Shown here: piece after piece, positions 9,927 through 22,500 of the stretch
Position numbering within the stretch: position 1 is the stretch's first letter
How the letters are laid out: each line of letters opens with the position of its first letter
Source of the DNA: Phoenix dactylifera
Taxonomy: Eukaryota > Streptophyta > Magnoliopsida > Arecales > Arecaceae
Reading direction: 5' to 3'
NCBI RefSeq assembly: GCF_009389715.1
Contig: NW_024067680.1
Span: 868,001 to 932,000, forward strand
Length of the DNA stretch: 64,000 bases
Notes under the pieces: model-generated
The model's database searches: none
The model's input: the letters and a program-made list of their open reading frames with translations, nothing else
What the model was told of the DNA's origin: nothing
Translations under genes and position numbers: made by a program

Positions 9927-10544
9927 TCATAAATTTTGCTTTCTCCGAGTAATGATTTGACCCTCGGCATCCTGACGGAGGAACCGTAGTACTTCATCAG
10001 GAGGAACATCCCACCAAATTTGAGGTTTGTGCATTTTGTAACCCAATTTAGCAAGCCTGTGAGCAACCTTGTTCCCTTCCCTGTAGATATGAGAGGCCTT
10101 GAAATATTTCAGTTGGGGAATTAACACACTTATCTCTCTAAAATGCCTAAGATCTTCCTTGGATTTTGACCGCATCCTGTTTGTAATGAGATCCACTACT
10201 CCTTTTGCATCTCCTTCAATCCATATGTTGAACCAGCCATTCTTAATGGCCAATTCGAGGCCTCGTTTTGCTGCAACTAATTCAGCAACAGAACTTGTAG
10301 CCTTGCCTATGCGTTCAGCATAGCCAAATAAGAACACTCCTTCATGATTTCTATATACTCCTCCAATGCTTGCATCGCCAGTTCCATATTTCGAAGCACC
10401 ATCAAAATTTAGCCTGATACAACCTGCATTGGGTTTTCCCCTTGTATATGGATCAGCATTATTGTGATGGCTTCTTAGGAACAACCCAATGGAGGACCCA
10501 AATAGATTCAAGCCCCTTGAACTCACCAAACAGTTGCGAATCAT
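9927..10544 (-). CDS. RNase H-like domain protein, RVT_3 type from a plant non-LTR retroelement
   Basis: A 205-codon minus-strand ORF, uninterrupted. It reads as the RNase H-like domain found at the end of plant non-LTR retrotransposon proteins and in many stand-alone plant copies. Catalytic carboxylates seen: D48 in LNFDGAS, E88 in SVAELVAAKRGLEL, D112 in IWIEGDAKG. The fourth acidic position is replaced by H162 (NKVAHRLA instead of the usual NxxAD.LA). No reverse transcriptase is readable upstream on the minus strand, so it is either a detached retroelement tail or a domesticated stand-alone RNase H-like gene, possibly with unrecognised upstream exons. The intact frame argues for recent origin or selection. 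The ATG at 10544 is the first in frame and is only a guess at the start. Confidence 0.6.
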   Translation of the reverse strand: MIRNCLVSSRGLNLFGSSIGLFLRSHHNNADPYTRGKPNAGCIRLNFDGASKYGTGDASIGGVYRNHEGVFLFGYAERIGKATSSVAELVAAKRGLELAIKNGWFNIWIEGDAKGVVDLITNRMRSKSKEDLRHFREISVLIPQLKYFKASHIYREGNKVAHRLAKLGYKMHKPQIWWDVPPDEVLRFLRQDAEGQIITRRKQNL

Positions 10545-10559
10545 CTTTCAAGAAATCAC

Positions 10560-13500
10560 TATAAAAAAAAATAGTTTAAAAATTCAAAATATTTTCAAAC
10601 TATTCAACACTTTTAAAAAAAAAAAATCATAAAAATTCAACTACTTAGAAAGAAGTATGTAGATACATGTTTTCCAGCAAACTTATGTAACTAATCTATT
10701 AAACAGTGCAAAGAAAAGGCTAAATGCAAATATATACCAGAAAAGAAGAAAAGAAAATGTAACTTTTGATAAAGCTATTGCTTTAGGCTCCAATAGCGAG
10801 TGTGGTATGTATCATATGGTACTAAGAAAAGAAGAAAATGAGAAGAAGAGGAGGAAGGAGGAGGAGGAGGAGGAGAAATGGAAGGAGGAAAACTCCTTTT
10901 GACATGTTTGGAAGAAGGGGAAGAGGGAGGAGTCCCTCCAAACGAATTTAAAAGGTTGAAGGAGAGAAGGCTTGAGGGGTGCACCATACAACTGTAACAG
11001 ATACCAACCTAGGCATTCCAAGAAAAGCATATATCCATAAACTGCCATCAAAAGTAACCGTTGCCATGATACGTAAAAATAACTACCTATGATACCTGAA
11101 AATAACTACCTCTCTAATGATAGGCTCTTAAGATATCTCTGGCACCAAAAGTGAGAGAGCCTCCACATCTAGTGTACTAAGAAGTAGGCCAACATGGCTG
11201 ATTCCTCTCCAAATATCTTGAGCCTAAGCCAACTAAATGTAGCAAGAGCTTGGATTAAATGGTAGCTAAGTAGAAACACCCATCATTAAAACTAGCATCA
11301 TTAATACTGGCATCTATATAGTGAATGAAGAATCTGCACAAGCTGAGTTTCTCTGCAGAAACTCTCATTATTGATACTAGCCTCTTGGGATGCACTAGAT
11401 ACTGTTTTTTCTCTTTTTTCTTGTTGTTCTTCAAATACAATATAATAACATAATCAATTACAGTAAATAGAAGATTTCAATAGGTAAATTTTTATTGTAT
11501 ATTAAGTACCAACAAACTTTGATGATGGTCAAGCAAAAACTTTCATTATTAATAATGTAATTAGTACTAGCATCCATATGGCAAACAAAGAACTCTGCAT
11601 AAAAATCTTCTTATAAAAATACCTATCTTTGATACCAGTATCATTAATACCAGCCTCGTGCGATTCGTACGGTGCGATTTTTTCTCTCTTTTTTTAACTA
11701 TTCTTAAATATAACATAACAAAATATAATAAATAAAAAAATTAATTTAAAATCTAATTTTTGTTAATGGATTTTAATGATGGCCAAGCACATTATTATCG
11801 ATATCCACATAGTGAATGGAGAACTATTTTTGAAAAATAATATAATATAGCAACAAATTATAATAAATATTATCTTCAATAAAAGAATCTGTTCAATAAA
11901 AGCTCAAATATCGAAAAAAAAAGTCTGTAACAATCATGCACCATAGCTTGTCATATATAAATACAATCTTTTTTTATATTTTAAGAAATTAGTATATGAA
12001 CTAGATAATTTGTTTATAATAGAATATAAAACTATCAGCATAAGAACCATAAGGAAAACATAATCATCGGGATCACGTAGCTTTAAGAGAATTGGGCGGA
12101 GGCAATCAGTAGACCCAAGCCCTTTAGTCCAAACTAGGAAACGGAACAGGAAAGCGAAGCGCCTAGTTCTAGAAGAGACGCGAACGACCATGCAAAATTC
12201 TTACCGGCCGGATCATAATTATTTTACGTCAAAAAAAGACACTCAAATATGTTGAATATTTAACTTATGGTTGGTGTTGTTTTTTTAAGCACCTACTCTA
12301 CAACACCAAAAAAGTACATGACATAAAATATAGGCATCAAAAGGTTTATATAGATTAATTGTTACCCTAAGATATGATATATTTGTAATCAATCATAACA
12401 TTCATTTTTCTTGGAAAGGAGGAAAATAAAGAAAGGAAGGAGGGTGTGGACACCGTTAGAGGGCCACAACATTATCAAAGGAGGGTTTGGAGGTGCCACC
12501 AATTATTTAAGATAAGAAAAACCAAAAAATCAATAATGAAAAGATGGATAAGGCTATCAATGAATTTGAGCCTAGAAATAGTCCAAGGATAATGTTAGAC
12601 AATGTTTAAGAATTTAGACACCCTCTCTACATAGTATAGGCTAGGGTACACTAGCCATATGCCTATCAAATAAATGCAAGATGGCTAGGATCTAAGATTC
12701 CAAACAAAACCTAAGAAGGTATTGTATGGGGGCTTAAATGTTATTAAGATTCTTTAGAGGGTCCCCTAGATCCTAAAGTCTTATCTAGATACCCAAAATA
12801 AAAAATGAAATAAAGATCTACTAGCTAATTACCAAACATAAAGAGATAAAGCAAAAATAAGTAGAAAATAGTAGAGACAAAATAATTTTCCATCAAGGAG
12901 CCATAATTTTTTATTCTGTCAAAAGATATTACATAGAAGTATCCATGATTACAAGATGTAAGCAAGAAGTAGAGAGAGAATATGGGGAAAAAGATGCTTC
13001 TCCAGTGTGTTGACGCAACCGGCATGCAATTTGTCTTTTTGGAGGAGAGCTCTAAGAGAAACTCCCTTGACTTGAGCTCCTCTTAGCTTTTAGCTTTTAG
13101 GTTTCCCTCTTAGCTTTTAGGTTTTCTTAGATTTGAAGTAAGAAGTTGCTCCTTGGACTGGAGAGATCTAGATCTAAGAAAAGAGGGAAAAGAGGGGGGA
13201 GAGCTAAAAAAACCTAAGCTAAGAAGCTAAAGAGAGGAAATAGAATGAGAGAAAAAAGGGATCAAAGGGTTATAAGGGATCAAAAGAGTCAAAATGGGAT
13301 CCAATTCTTTTCACTTGGGGCTATTTGTAGATGAAATATGGGAGAATCAATGGCTGAATTTTGAATTTTTGAAGTTAGAGAAGGTTTAAGATGATGCCAT
13401 CTGGAATGATTTAATTGGCTTAAGGAGAATGTGGATCAAAGATTCAAACTTGGCTCTTTGGTGACTTAGGTGCTTTCTCCCATACTCGATGGCAAGAAAT

Positions 13501-14249
13501 TCTTCCATCCTATTTATTTGAGAGGAAAAGTTAGTTAGAGCCCCAAAATATCATATGTATTTGATCTTCTCACTCTTTTTCTATAAATTATGAAATTTTT
13601 TAAAGTGTGATGCACAAGCTATGGATCCAATCAACTTGCATTTGTGAAAAATTGAGTATAGGTAAGTGCAAAAGGGCTCATGAATCCCTAATATATTGAG
13701 GTGGATAGAAGGCAAAATTGAAGGGTAATCTGAAAAGTTGGATTTTGGTTTCTAAATGGACTAGATTGGGTGGATCAGATTTGCCGGTTTGAGTAAAATT
13801 AATAATTGGAAGAAATATTGTTTAATTGAGCCAAAGTTGGTCAATTGGTGTTGGAGCTAGGTTAGAGAGGAAGCACGGCGTGAGATTGAGTGTTGCCCAA
13901 TTTGAAGTTAAATTGCAATATGGAGGGAGGGTTAATATGATAAGAGTCCAATAAAACTAAGGAGCAAATTTAGATGCAAAATTGTTTAATCATTTTTGGC
14001 CAAAGAGCTTCAAAGGGGATGTTTAGAAATGTCTGTAAGATGAACATCAGAAGGCTTCTACAAAGCCTATGCCAAATCACATATGTTGTTTTTCTTTATC
14101 TTTAAGAGCCATGATTTAAGTAGCCAAACTAAAATCAAAGCCATGAGCACCAAGTGGGGCCACTATATGACCAATATCCAAGCTAGGGACTTTAGGAGAA
14201 AGTATCAATTATAAGGGAATTTTACTAAACATTTAGTATAATTATCGAT
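10560..14249. other. Long AT-rich spacer without a recognised gene
   Basis: Contains A-rich runs (10,561-10,635), a GA-rich tract (10,825-10,980), loosely repeated CATTATTAATACTAGCATC-like motifs between about 11,280 and 11,680, and short repeats of CTTAGCTTTTAGG near 13,080-13,125. Minus-strand frames at 11,934-12,191 and 12,825-13,025 show no known domain. The stretch at 12,030-12,190 is less AT-rich than its surroundings. Some of this is probably old transposon DNA, but no borders were found. Confidence 0.45.
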
Positions 14250-15608
14250 GTAAATTATAAAAACCTTCCTGAGATTGGGAGTAAATTATACTTACACTCA
14301 ATAGTATAAAAAAGCTTTGCTAACCTCACTGAGGTTTATTTTTATCCAATACTTCAACCCATAATTTAACAGATTGTTAATCAAATCGTTAACTTTTAAT
14401 GGAACTCACATACCACGTCAAAAAAATTTAAAAATGATCAAAATAACCTTACAAAAACCTTTCTGAGGTTTATATTTATTACGCTTATACTCAATATTTT
14501 GTAAAAACCTACACTTATACCTATTTAAATTGATAGTGTTAGTAAAACTATTTATCTACTGTAAAAAGTCAAAATTACCTCTATAAGAAATAAGGCTCCT
14601 CTTTTACTTTTCCAACTCTTGGAACTCTTCGAAGTATTACATTTTCAAGAATTTTCTTCTCTTTGAGATTAAGCATCTAGAGGTTCTTTTCTACTTTGCC
14701 AACCCACCACGAGCGTCCCTTCACAATGAGCAACCAATAGCAAGCTTCCTTCACAACTGACATCCGACGACGAACATCCTTTCCGACCAGCATATGTTCT
14801 TTCTGATTAGATTTCGTACTCGCTTTTCTACCCACCACATTATAGAGATCGAAGATGCTAGTGTATTATTTATTGATTTTGACTTCTACTTGTCAAATAT
14901 TATAGACATGATTTCTTAATAGCGTCACTATGAATGAGAATTTTTATATCTATATATGGAGCTATAATAGATTTAGCAGCCTATTGTCAAAAGGATTCAA
15001 ATCAATATGTGCACGATAACTCTTTTTTTAGAGGGTGCATCAGTTGCAGTTCCATAGCATGACTTGAACCATGGACTGGCTGGCTCAAGCGATAAAATTT
15101 TTGATATTAGTTTTCTGTAGCAAAAAATTTTTGAGGCGTCTATTTACTTAAGATATCTAGATTATTTTTTCTTGGCATATGGCTCTTTTTTGATAATTTA
15201 TCAAGATCAACCTCAGACCTATGGCACCTTACGACTGATCTCCTCCTCGAGTGGATGTTATATCACTTAACGCTAGTTTGGTCATGTTTTAAATTTTTTC
15301 TGACGTGGCATTTAGGTCCTATTTAAGTTAATGATTTGGCTAACATTCTGTTAAGTTATGGGATAAAGTGTTGGATAAAAACAAACTTCAAGGGATAAGC
15401 ATTGATTTTTCAAACTATTGGATGTAAGTATAATTTATTCCTAATCTTAGAAGATTTTTTGTAATTTACTCGGAGCAATTTTGACTTTTTATATGATGTA
15501 AACGAATTCACTAACACTGTTAATTTAACCGAGTGTAAATGTAGGTTTTACAAACTAGTGGATATAAGTGTAATAAACATAAATCTCAAGGAGATTTTTG
15601 TAATTTAC
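14250..15608. mobile_element. Mutator-like non-autonomous element with long inverted repeats
   Basis: The two ends are inverted copies. The left end GTAAATTATAAAAACCTTCC pairs with the reverse complement of the right end at 15,582-15,608. The arms are about 350-400 bp and carry sub-blocks in which GTAATTTAC-type ends, CACTTA/GAGTATAAG-type motifs and a GACGTGG core recur, with block order permuted between the arms. Long inverted arms with internal sub-repeats and no coding sequence fit a Mutator-like element. A 9-bp target duplication was not seen, so exact ends are uncertain. The centre (about 14,600-15,230) has no recognised gene. Confidence 0.6.
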
Positions 15609-16183
15609 TTTAAAAAATATGTCCACTAGCTGCGACATATTTTAGGAATATACTGTAGTTTATATATATATAAACCTATTGTTGGCTAACAAATCCCACT
15701 AGGTTTGCCAAAATGACTTGTTGGTAGGGCTCTCTTTCCTGCGTGGAGACCAATGTGTGAGAAAACTTGCAACAAGTCTTTAGGCTTGGTGTAGATACAC
15801 AAATGTGCTACTGACGTTGGATTTGTCGGAAATAGGATCACCAAAGAATGGTAATGAGAGTAATGTAGGTACAAATGCCTTAACCTTTGAGGACTTTCAC
15901 TATTATCACACTGCCTATTTAGTAAAAGATGGATAGGATAGGATGTAGCTAGAACCATGATTAAAGTATGCTATTGCTACTCCTAAGGATAAATTAGAGT
16001 CATATTGGTAAACTAAGAGCAAAAAATTTAAAGATAAAGTATAGTCAAAAATAAATTAATTTCATGATAAGTCGAAAGATCCATCTTCAGTAATACAATA
16101 TGATATCTATAAATGCCTTTGCTTACTTGGTAAGATAGGTGTTACTATTCATTTTAGATACTTGTCCTCACTATTATGTGCCA
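15609..16183. other. Spacer between two transposons
   Basis: No gene recognised. Its right end (about 16,150-16,188) resembles 18,495-18,535 beyond the LTR element (both hold GATACTTGTCCT followed by a short TA-rich stretch). This suggests a small pre-existing local repeat into which the LTR element inserted. Confidence 0.4.
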
Positions 16184-16188
16184 CATAG

Positions 16189-16740
16189 TGATGGCGGACC
16201 ACTGCAGGGAGAAGAGAGAAAGAGAAAGAAGAAGAAAAAGAAGAGGAAGAAGAGGTTATAGAGACGTAGGAAGAGCATAAGAGGAGGAGAAAGAAGAAGA
16301 AGAAGCAGAAAGGAGGCTAGGGTTTTTTATTCAATCATTTCATTCCTAATTTATGAGCGGGGTGGCCCTTATATAGTCCTTACATTATGAATTGACCAAG
16401 TCAAATAATTAACAACTAACCAAACTTGGACCCTTCAATTAATTGGCTAAGTCAATTAATTCATTACATAACAAATTAAACCTTACCAACATTAGACCAT
16501 TAAACCAATTGATCACATCCAAAATTGGACCTTTATAATTAGGTCTTACATTGAACAATTGATCCAATTACTTGACTCAATTATACGACTTAACAGCTAA
16601 CCCAATTGACTTGACTAAGACAAAAGCAACTAACCAAACTAACTCGATCAATAAAAAAAAGCAACGAACCAAATTGACTCGACCAATAATAAAAGCAACT
16701 AATTGACTGATCTGAATGAGGGGCTCTGATGTCCCTATTA
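16189..16740 (-). repeat. LTR (3' LTR in element orientation)
   Basis: Starts TGATGGCGG and ends CCCTATTA; the terminal CA has mutated to TA. It contains a purine-rich tract (16,210-16,315) and then AT-rich sequence full of CAATTGA-like motifs. It matches 17,845-18,417 along its length with scattered substitutions and small indels. Confidence 0.9.
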
Positions 16741-17844
16741 ACTCCTCTTGAGTGGAAAAAAAACTCGATCCCGTCGAGTGCAGGTCTGGCCGGAAAAATT
16801 TTTGCAGGCACATGGTCATGGAGAGGAAAGGAAATACTGTGGAAAAGGGGCCTGATGGGCCGGAGTGGAAGCGGGCCTTGGGCTAGGAGTGGGCGCATGG
16901 GCTAGGGATGGGAGTGGGCGGGTGGGCTTGGGCTGGGAGTGGTGAAATGGGTTTGGTCTTGGGAGTGTCGTAAGAAAGAGGGAACAGGGGTGGTGTGAAA
17001 GCGGGTTGGGAAGGGGCGGCCGGCGGTGAGGAAGGGTGCTTCACGGGTGGAACCGGCTCGGGTGGGATCAGCGTCGGCACGGGCGGAGCTCGGGCGACTG
17101 TGTCCGCCATCCTACGTCGGAGATGGAGGCTGAGAAGGGGAAGAGGCGCGAGCGGAGGCAATGGGGCTCGGCCGGGGGGCGTTGGTGGCGGAGATGGCGG
17201 GCAGCGTGGAGGAGGATAGCGCGGGCGGCGCTGGTGCTCGTCCTCGTCGTTGAGTGGCCGTAAGGATGGAGGGAAGTTCCGTGGGGGGAGGTGGCGGTTG
17301 TGGGGCAGCTCGCGGCGGAGATCCGGCGACGCTGCGGTCGGCCGCGGGGAAGGGACTCAGAGGGGCAGAACGCGGCGGGGTGGTGATGTCGGCCGGTGGG
17401 GCGGAAGGAAGAGGGGATCGGCGGCGCTCTGCGGACGGTGAAGCAGAGGAGGTGGCGACGCTCGGGCGGGGTGCTCGACGGTGGAGTTCGGCGATGGCAG
17501 CGGCACGGCGAGGAGGCAGGCGCAGCACAGGGGGCGGCGACGACGGAGGAAGACGAAGAGGTATTTTTCTTCTCTCCCTCTTTTTCATTTTTTTTGTTGT
17601 GGTGAAAACCGAGAGGAGGGAGGAACGAGGTGAGAGGGAATGCCTCAGTGGCGGTGGGGTGCTGGCACAGGAGGGAGGAAACGAGCAGGGCCTTCTCCTT
17701 TGGCAATAGAAAAGGGGCTTTTCCTCTTTTTTCCTTTGTGTGAGGGTCGAGATCGAGATCGAGAGAGAGAGAGAGAGAGAGATGAGAAAAAAAACCAGAT
17801 CGTGACTTTCGCCGGAGTAAAGCCGACCTGCTCTTATAACAACC
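16741..17844 (-). other. GC-rich internal domain of the LTR element
   Basis: Very GC-rich centre (about 16,850-17,560) between AT-rich LTRs. Minus-strand frames of 212 and 248 codons are open but are Ser/Pro/Arg-rich low-complexity sequence, which GC-rich DNA produces by chance. No retroviral-type domain is seen. It might include captured host leader or coding sequence, but I could not identify a source. A short GA microsatellite lies at 17,761-17,782. Confidence 0.6.
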
Positions 17845-18417
17845 TGGTGGCGAATCACTGCAGAGAGAAGAAAGAAAGAGGAAGAAGAAGAAAAGGAGAA
17901 AGAAGATATTATAAAGATGCAGGAAGAAGAGGTTATAGGGATAAAAGAAGAAGAGAAGAAAAGGAGGAGAAAGAAGAAGAAGGAAGGAGGCTAGAATTTT
18001 TATTCAATTATTTCATTCCTAATTCATGAGTAGGGTGTCACTTATATAGGCCTTACGTCATGAATTGACCAAGTCAAATAATTAACAACTAATCAAACTT
18101 GAACCCTTTAATTAATTAACTAAGTCAATTAATTTATTACATACCAAATTAAACCTTACTAACATTAAACCATTAAACCAATTGATCACATCCAAAATTG
18201 GACCTTTATAATTAGGTCTTACATTGATCAATTGATCCAATCACTTGACTCAATTACACGACTTAACCAGCTAACCCAATTGATTTGACTAAAACAAAAA
18301 CAACTAACCAAACTGACTCGACCAATAACAAAAGCAACGAACCAAATTAACTTGACCAATAATAAAAGCAACTAATTGACTCTATCATCTGAATAAGGAG
18401 CTCTGATGTCCCCATCA
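17845..18417 (-). repeat. LTR (5' LTR in element orientation)
   Basis: Starts TGGTGGCG and ends CCCCATCA, keeping the canonical TG...CA ends. It is the better preserved LTR boundary and is followed directly by the CATAG duplication. Confidence 0.9.
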
Positions 18418-18422
18418 CATAG

Positions 18423-18832
18423 TCTACTATTGCCATATATAATAGGTAATGCTACCCCATCTCTCATGTTATGATAGTGGAAAGATGGATACCACTACTT
18501 TGGATACTTGTCCTTACTTATTATATACTACATGGGCTACAAGTTCATCTGGATGTGGTGTAAACAATGCCTCCCACATTCCATTAGTTGATGATCAGAA
18601 GAGTGATGGGATATGTCTGGTACCATATCTATCAGTCTAATTTTGGAATTGGTCGTCATCCAACTTGGCTGATTTGAAAGAAACACCGATCGAGATCTTG
18701 TTGACCCATCATTTACTTCACCAAGGAGGTTGATAAGTTCATATCTTAAAAAAGATGAACTTAAGCAATGGGTACAAGTTATGAAGGATCTGGTGGAGGT
18801 GAGGCTCAAATGTGAGCAACATGTAGAAACCA
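18423..18832. other. Spacer between LTR element and copia element
   Basis: 410 bp with no recognised gene. An open minus-strand frame at 18,537-18,866 shows no domain and runs into the copia LTR. Confidence 0.4.
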
Positions 18833-18972
18833 TGGAGAATCGAACCCACAACTTCCTCCAAATCAAACCAACTCACCAACCATCCAAGCCATGCTTCCAT
18901 CTTAACCTATATATAGGTATATATATTTTAAGTATGAAAACTTTTAATCATTATTTAACCAAAAATCTAACA
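18833..18972 (-). repeat. Copia 3' LTR
   Basis: 140 bp, TGGAGAATC...ATCTAACA on the plus strand, matching 24,236-24,387. The pair differs by point changes and by the length of an internal TATATA tract. Confidence 0.88.
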
Positions 18973-19544
18973 TTTCCTACCTGATTAAAAGGTTTTCAAA
19001 ACTTTATAAAATCAGAAAATAGTCAAATCGAGCTTGTTTATGTCACGACTTCAATAAAAGTAGCTTCTAGCTTTAAACCTTTACCTAGTGAAAATATATT
19101 TTCATCTGAAAGGTATAGTGGTAGCTAAAAAGCTTTGAACCAAATTCTTTGGTTCAGATTTCTATATACTTCACCCATGACAAATGCAAATACTGGGTTC
19201 ATCATAGGTGGTGTTTTTTCCAGCCTCATGCACCAATACCTCAGTTTCATGAGCGCTCTAGGGGTTAAACCTTTATCCCCATAGACTGCGGCCACACAGT
19301 CACACTCACATAGGTGAGTCCTTTAAGGGCGCTCGCAGCACAGCACCTTGCTATAGACTCAGACTCATTCAGAGTTTTAAATTCTTCCATATACCTTTGC
19401 TGTGTTTAGCACTCACATCATAAGGAGAAACCAAATGACATAAAGTCATTTTATAATAGTGCTAACTAATCATTAAACAACTTGTTTTTTTCGTTGAACC
19501 TTTCGTCTTGGGATCTCCAGACAGAATAGGTTGGATTGCCATTG
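18973..19544 (-). other. Copia 3' untranslated region
   Basis: Lies between the end of pol and the 3' LTR. No coding signal; ends with the purine tract next to the LTR. Confidence 0.6.
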
Positions 19545-22500
19545 TCAATGATTCCTTATAGGTTTTAGTCCTATCCCCTTTGATGTTTCTATGACTTTGC
19601 TTCTAGCCAGTCCTTTAGTTAAAGGATCTGCTAGGTTATCTTTATATCTAACAAATTCCAAAGTCATGATACTATTTTTAATTAGGTATCTAATAGTCTT
19701 ATGTCTCACACTAATGTGTTTTCTGTTTCTCTTGTTATACTCAGTATTTCTACAAGTATTAATTGCAGTTTCATTATCACATAACAAAGAGATAGCAGGC
19801 ATAGGCTTTTCCATAATAGGTATTTCAGACATAAGATTCTTAAATCATTCTGCTTCTTGACTTGCAGAATCTAAGGCTACAATCTCAACCTCCATAGTGG
19901 ATCTTATGATCACAGTTTATTTGGTTGATCTCCAAGCAACAGCTGCACCACCCAACATGAATATGTATCCACTAGTTCCTTTTCAGTTTACTGAATCAAT
20001 GATCCAACTAGCATCACTGTATCCTTCAAGTATAGCGGAAAATCTTGAGTAATGTAAACCATAATACATGGCACCTCTTAAGTATCTAAGTACTCTGTCT
20101 AGTGCTTCCCAGTGACTAAGACTAGGGCAACTATTAAACCTACTGAGCTTTCCTATAGCATAAGAAATGTCAGGTCTACTTGTATTTGCAACATACATCA
20201 GTGTCCCAATAATTTGAGCATATTTCTCTTGGGCCACTGGATCACCTTTATTGCACTTCAAGTTTAAACCATGCTCATAAGGTGTACTCACTGGTTTACA
20301 GTTGTACTTATCAAAATTTTTCAATATTTTCTCAATATATTGTGATTGATCAAAAATTATACCATCAGGTATTTTGGTAATTCTGTTACCAAGAATTACC
20401 TCTGACTGACCTAAATCTTTCATATCAAAATTATTAGACAAAAAAATTTTGATATCAGTCACCATATTTATATCAGTACCAAAAATTAAGATATCATCAA
20501 TATATAAATACAAGATACTACATGAATCATTTTCTAACTTAGAAATAAGCACTTATCAGATTCATTTGCTTTAAAGCCATAAGAAACAATTATTTTATTA
20601 AATTTCCTATGCCATTGCTTAGGAGCATATTTTAAACCATAGAGGAATTTGATTAACCTACAAACTTTTCTTTCCTGTCCTTAAGCCACATATCCCTCTG
20701 GCTGATCCATATAAATCTCTTCCTCTAAATCACCATGGAGGAAGGTAGTCTTGACATCCATCTGATGGATTATCAAATTATGGATTGAAGCCAATGCAAT
20801 TAAGGTACGGATAGTGGTTATCCTAGTCACAGGAGAATACATATCAAAGTAGTCTATACCCTCTTTCTGAGAAAAGCCCTTAGCAACTAATCTTGCTTTA
20901 TATTTTCTAATTAAACCATCAGGTCTTAATTTCTTCTTAAATTTCCATTTGCAACCTATAGCCTTACTACCAGGTGGTAAGTCAGTTAGAAACCATGTTT
21001 CATTAGTCATAAGTGAATTCATTTCGCTATTAATAGCTTCCTTTCAAAACATAGAATCTAATGAGTTCATAGCATCTTTATATGTTTTAGGATCATCTTC
21101 AATCATAAAGGTATAGAAATCAGATCCAAAATCTCTCTTTTTCTTAATTCTTTTCCCTTTACCAAGCTCATTAATATCATTAAATTCATTTTCATTTTCA
21201 TTAGTAGGAATAATTAGAGAATTAGAGGGTGAACTACAAGATGCATCATTAGATCTATCTATTACATGCTTTTCTATTTTATCCTTAAATGGAAAAACGT
21301 CTTCAAAGAAAGAAGCATCTTTAGATTCAATTATAGTATTCTTATCTATACCATTAATATCAGAACTAATGACTAAGAATATATAAGTAACACTATTAAG
21401 AGAATAACCAAGAAACACAACATCAAAAGTATTAGGTCCTAATTTTCTTTTCTTAATTAAAGGAATATTAACCTTAGCCAAACAACCCCAAACTTTTAGA
21501 AAGTTTAGGTTAGATTTTCTTCCTTTCCAAAGTTCATAAGGAGATTCATTAGAATCTTTAAATGGAACCTATTAAGCAGAACATATGCAATAAGCACTGC
21601 TTCCCCCCACCAAACCTCAGGTAAACCTGAGTTGGAAAACAAAGATCTTACCATATCTTGTAGAGTCCTATTTTTCCTTTCAGCCACTCCATTAGACTGA
21701 GGTGAATAGGGAGGCGTTACTTCATGTAAAATTTTATTAACTCTACAGAATTCATTCAAGTCATTGGAGGTGTATTCTGCTTCTCTATCTGACCTAAGAA
21801 TCTTTATTCTCTTGTCAAGTTGATTTTCTACTAAAGATTTATAAGTCTTAAACATCTCAAATACTTCATCTTTAGATTTCATTAAATAAACTTGACAATA
21901 CTTAGAGTAATTATCTATGAAGGTAATAAAATACCTTCTACCCCCTTTAGTCAAAGTTCTATTTAAATCACATACATCTAAATGTATTAATTCTAATAAA
22001 GTTGAATTTTTATTTGCCATTTTAAATGGTTTTCTAGGTTGTTTAGATTGAACACAAATTTGGCACCTTTCCTTTTCATTTAATGAAACATTAGGCAATA
22101 AACCAGAGTTAATCATTCTTTTAATAGTATTATTATTCACATGTCCTAATCTAGCATGCCAAAGAGATGAAGAACATATTAAAAGCATAACTTTATTATT
22201 GCTATTAGAAGGAAAATCCAAAGATACATTATTTATTACATATAAGCCATCACACTCATAGCCTTTGCCTACAAATGTTACATTCTTTGTTATAATCACT
22301 TTCTTAGATTGAAATAACAAAGAATAACCACTTCTAATTAGAACAGATCCACTGATCAGATTTCTCCTTCCATCGGGCACATGGTACACATTAAATAGTG
22401 GAAGCACATTTCCAAACGTAAGCCTTATAAGTACTTTTCCAGTTCCAAGCACTCGTGCCAAGGTGGAGTTCCCCATAATTACTGTTAGGCCGCTCCGGAC

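Larger units (their letters stand above)
16184..18422 (-). mobile_element. Non-autonomous LTR retrotransposon with perfect target duplication CATAG
   Basis: Two LTRs, 16189-16740 (552 bp) and 17845-18417 (573 bp), flank an 1,104-bp internal region. The 5-bp sequence CATAG lies directly outside both LTRs (16184-16188 and 18418-18422). Read on the minus strand, the sequence after the right LTR (GGTTGTTATAAGAGCAGGTC) looks like a mutated initiator-Met primer-binding site, usually TGGTATCAGAGC. AAGAGGAGT directly before the other LTR fits a polypurine tract. The internal region has no gag or pol; it is GC-rich and encodes only low-complexity Ser/Pro/Arg frames. The small size and missing proteins fit a TRIM/LARD-like element moved in trans. 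The LTRs differ at many positions, so the insertion is not recent. Confidence 0.85.

Noticed and set aside
17068..17858. Minus-strand Pro/Ser/Arg-rich ORFs of 212 and 248 codons as real genes
   Set aside because: Low-complexity output of a GC-rich retroelement core, overlapping in two frames, with no domain or splice support.
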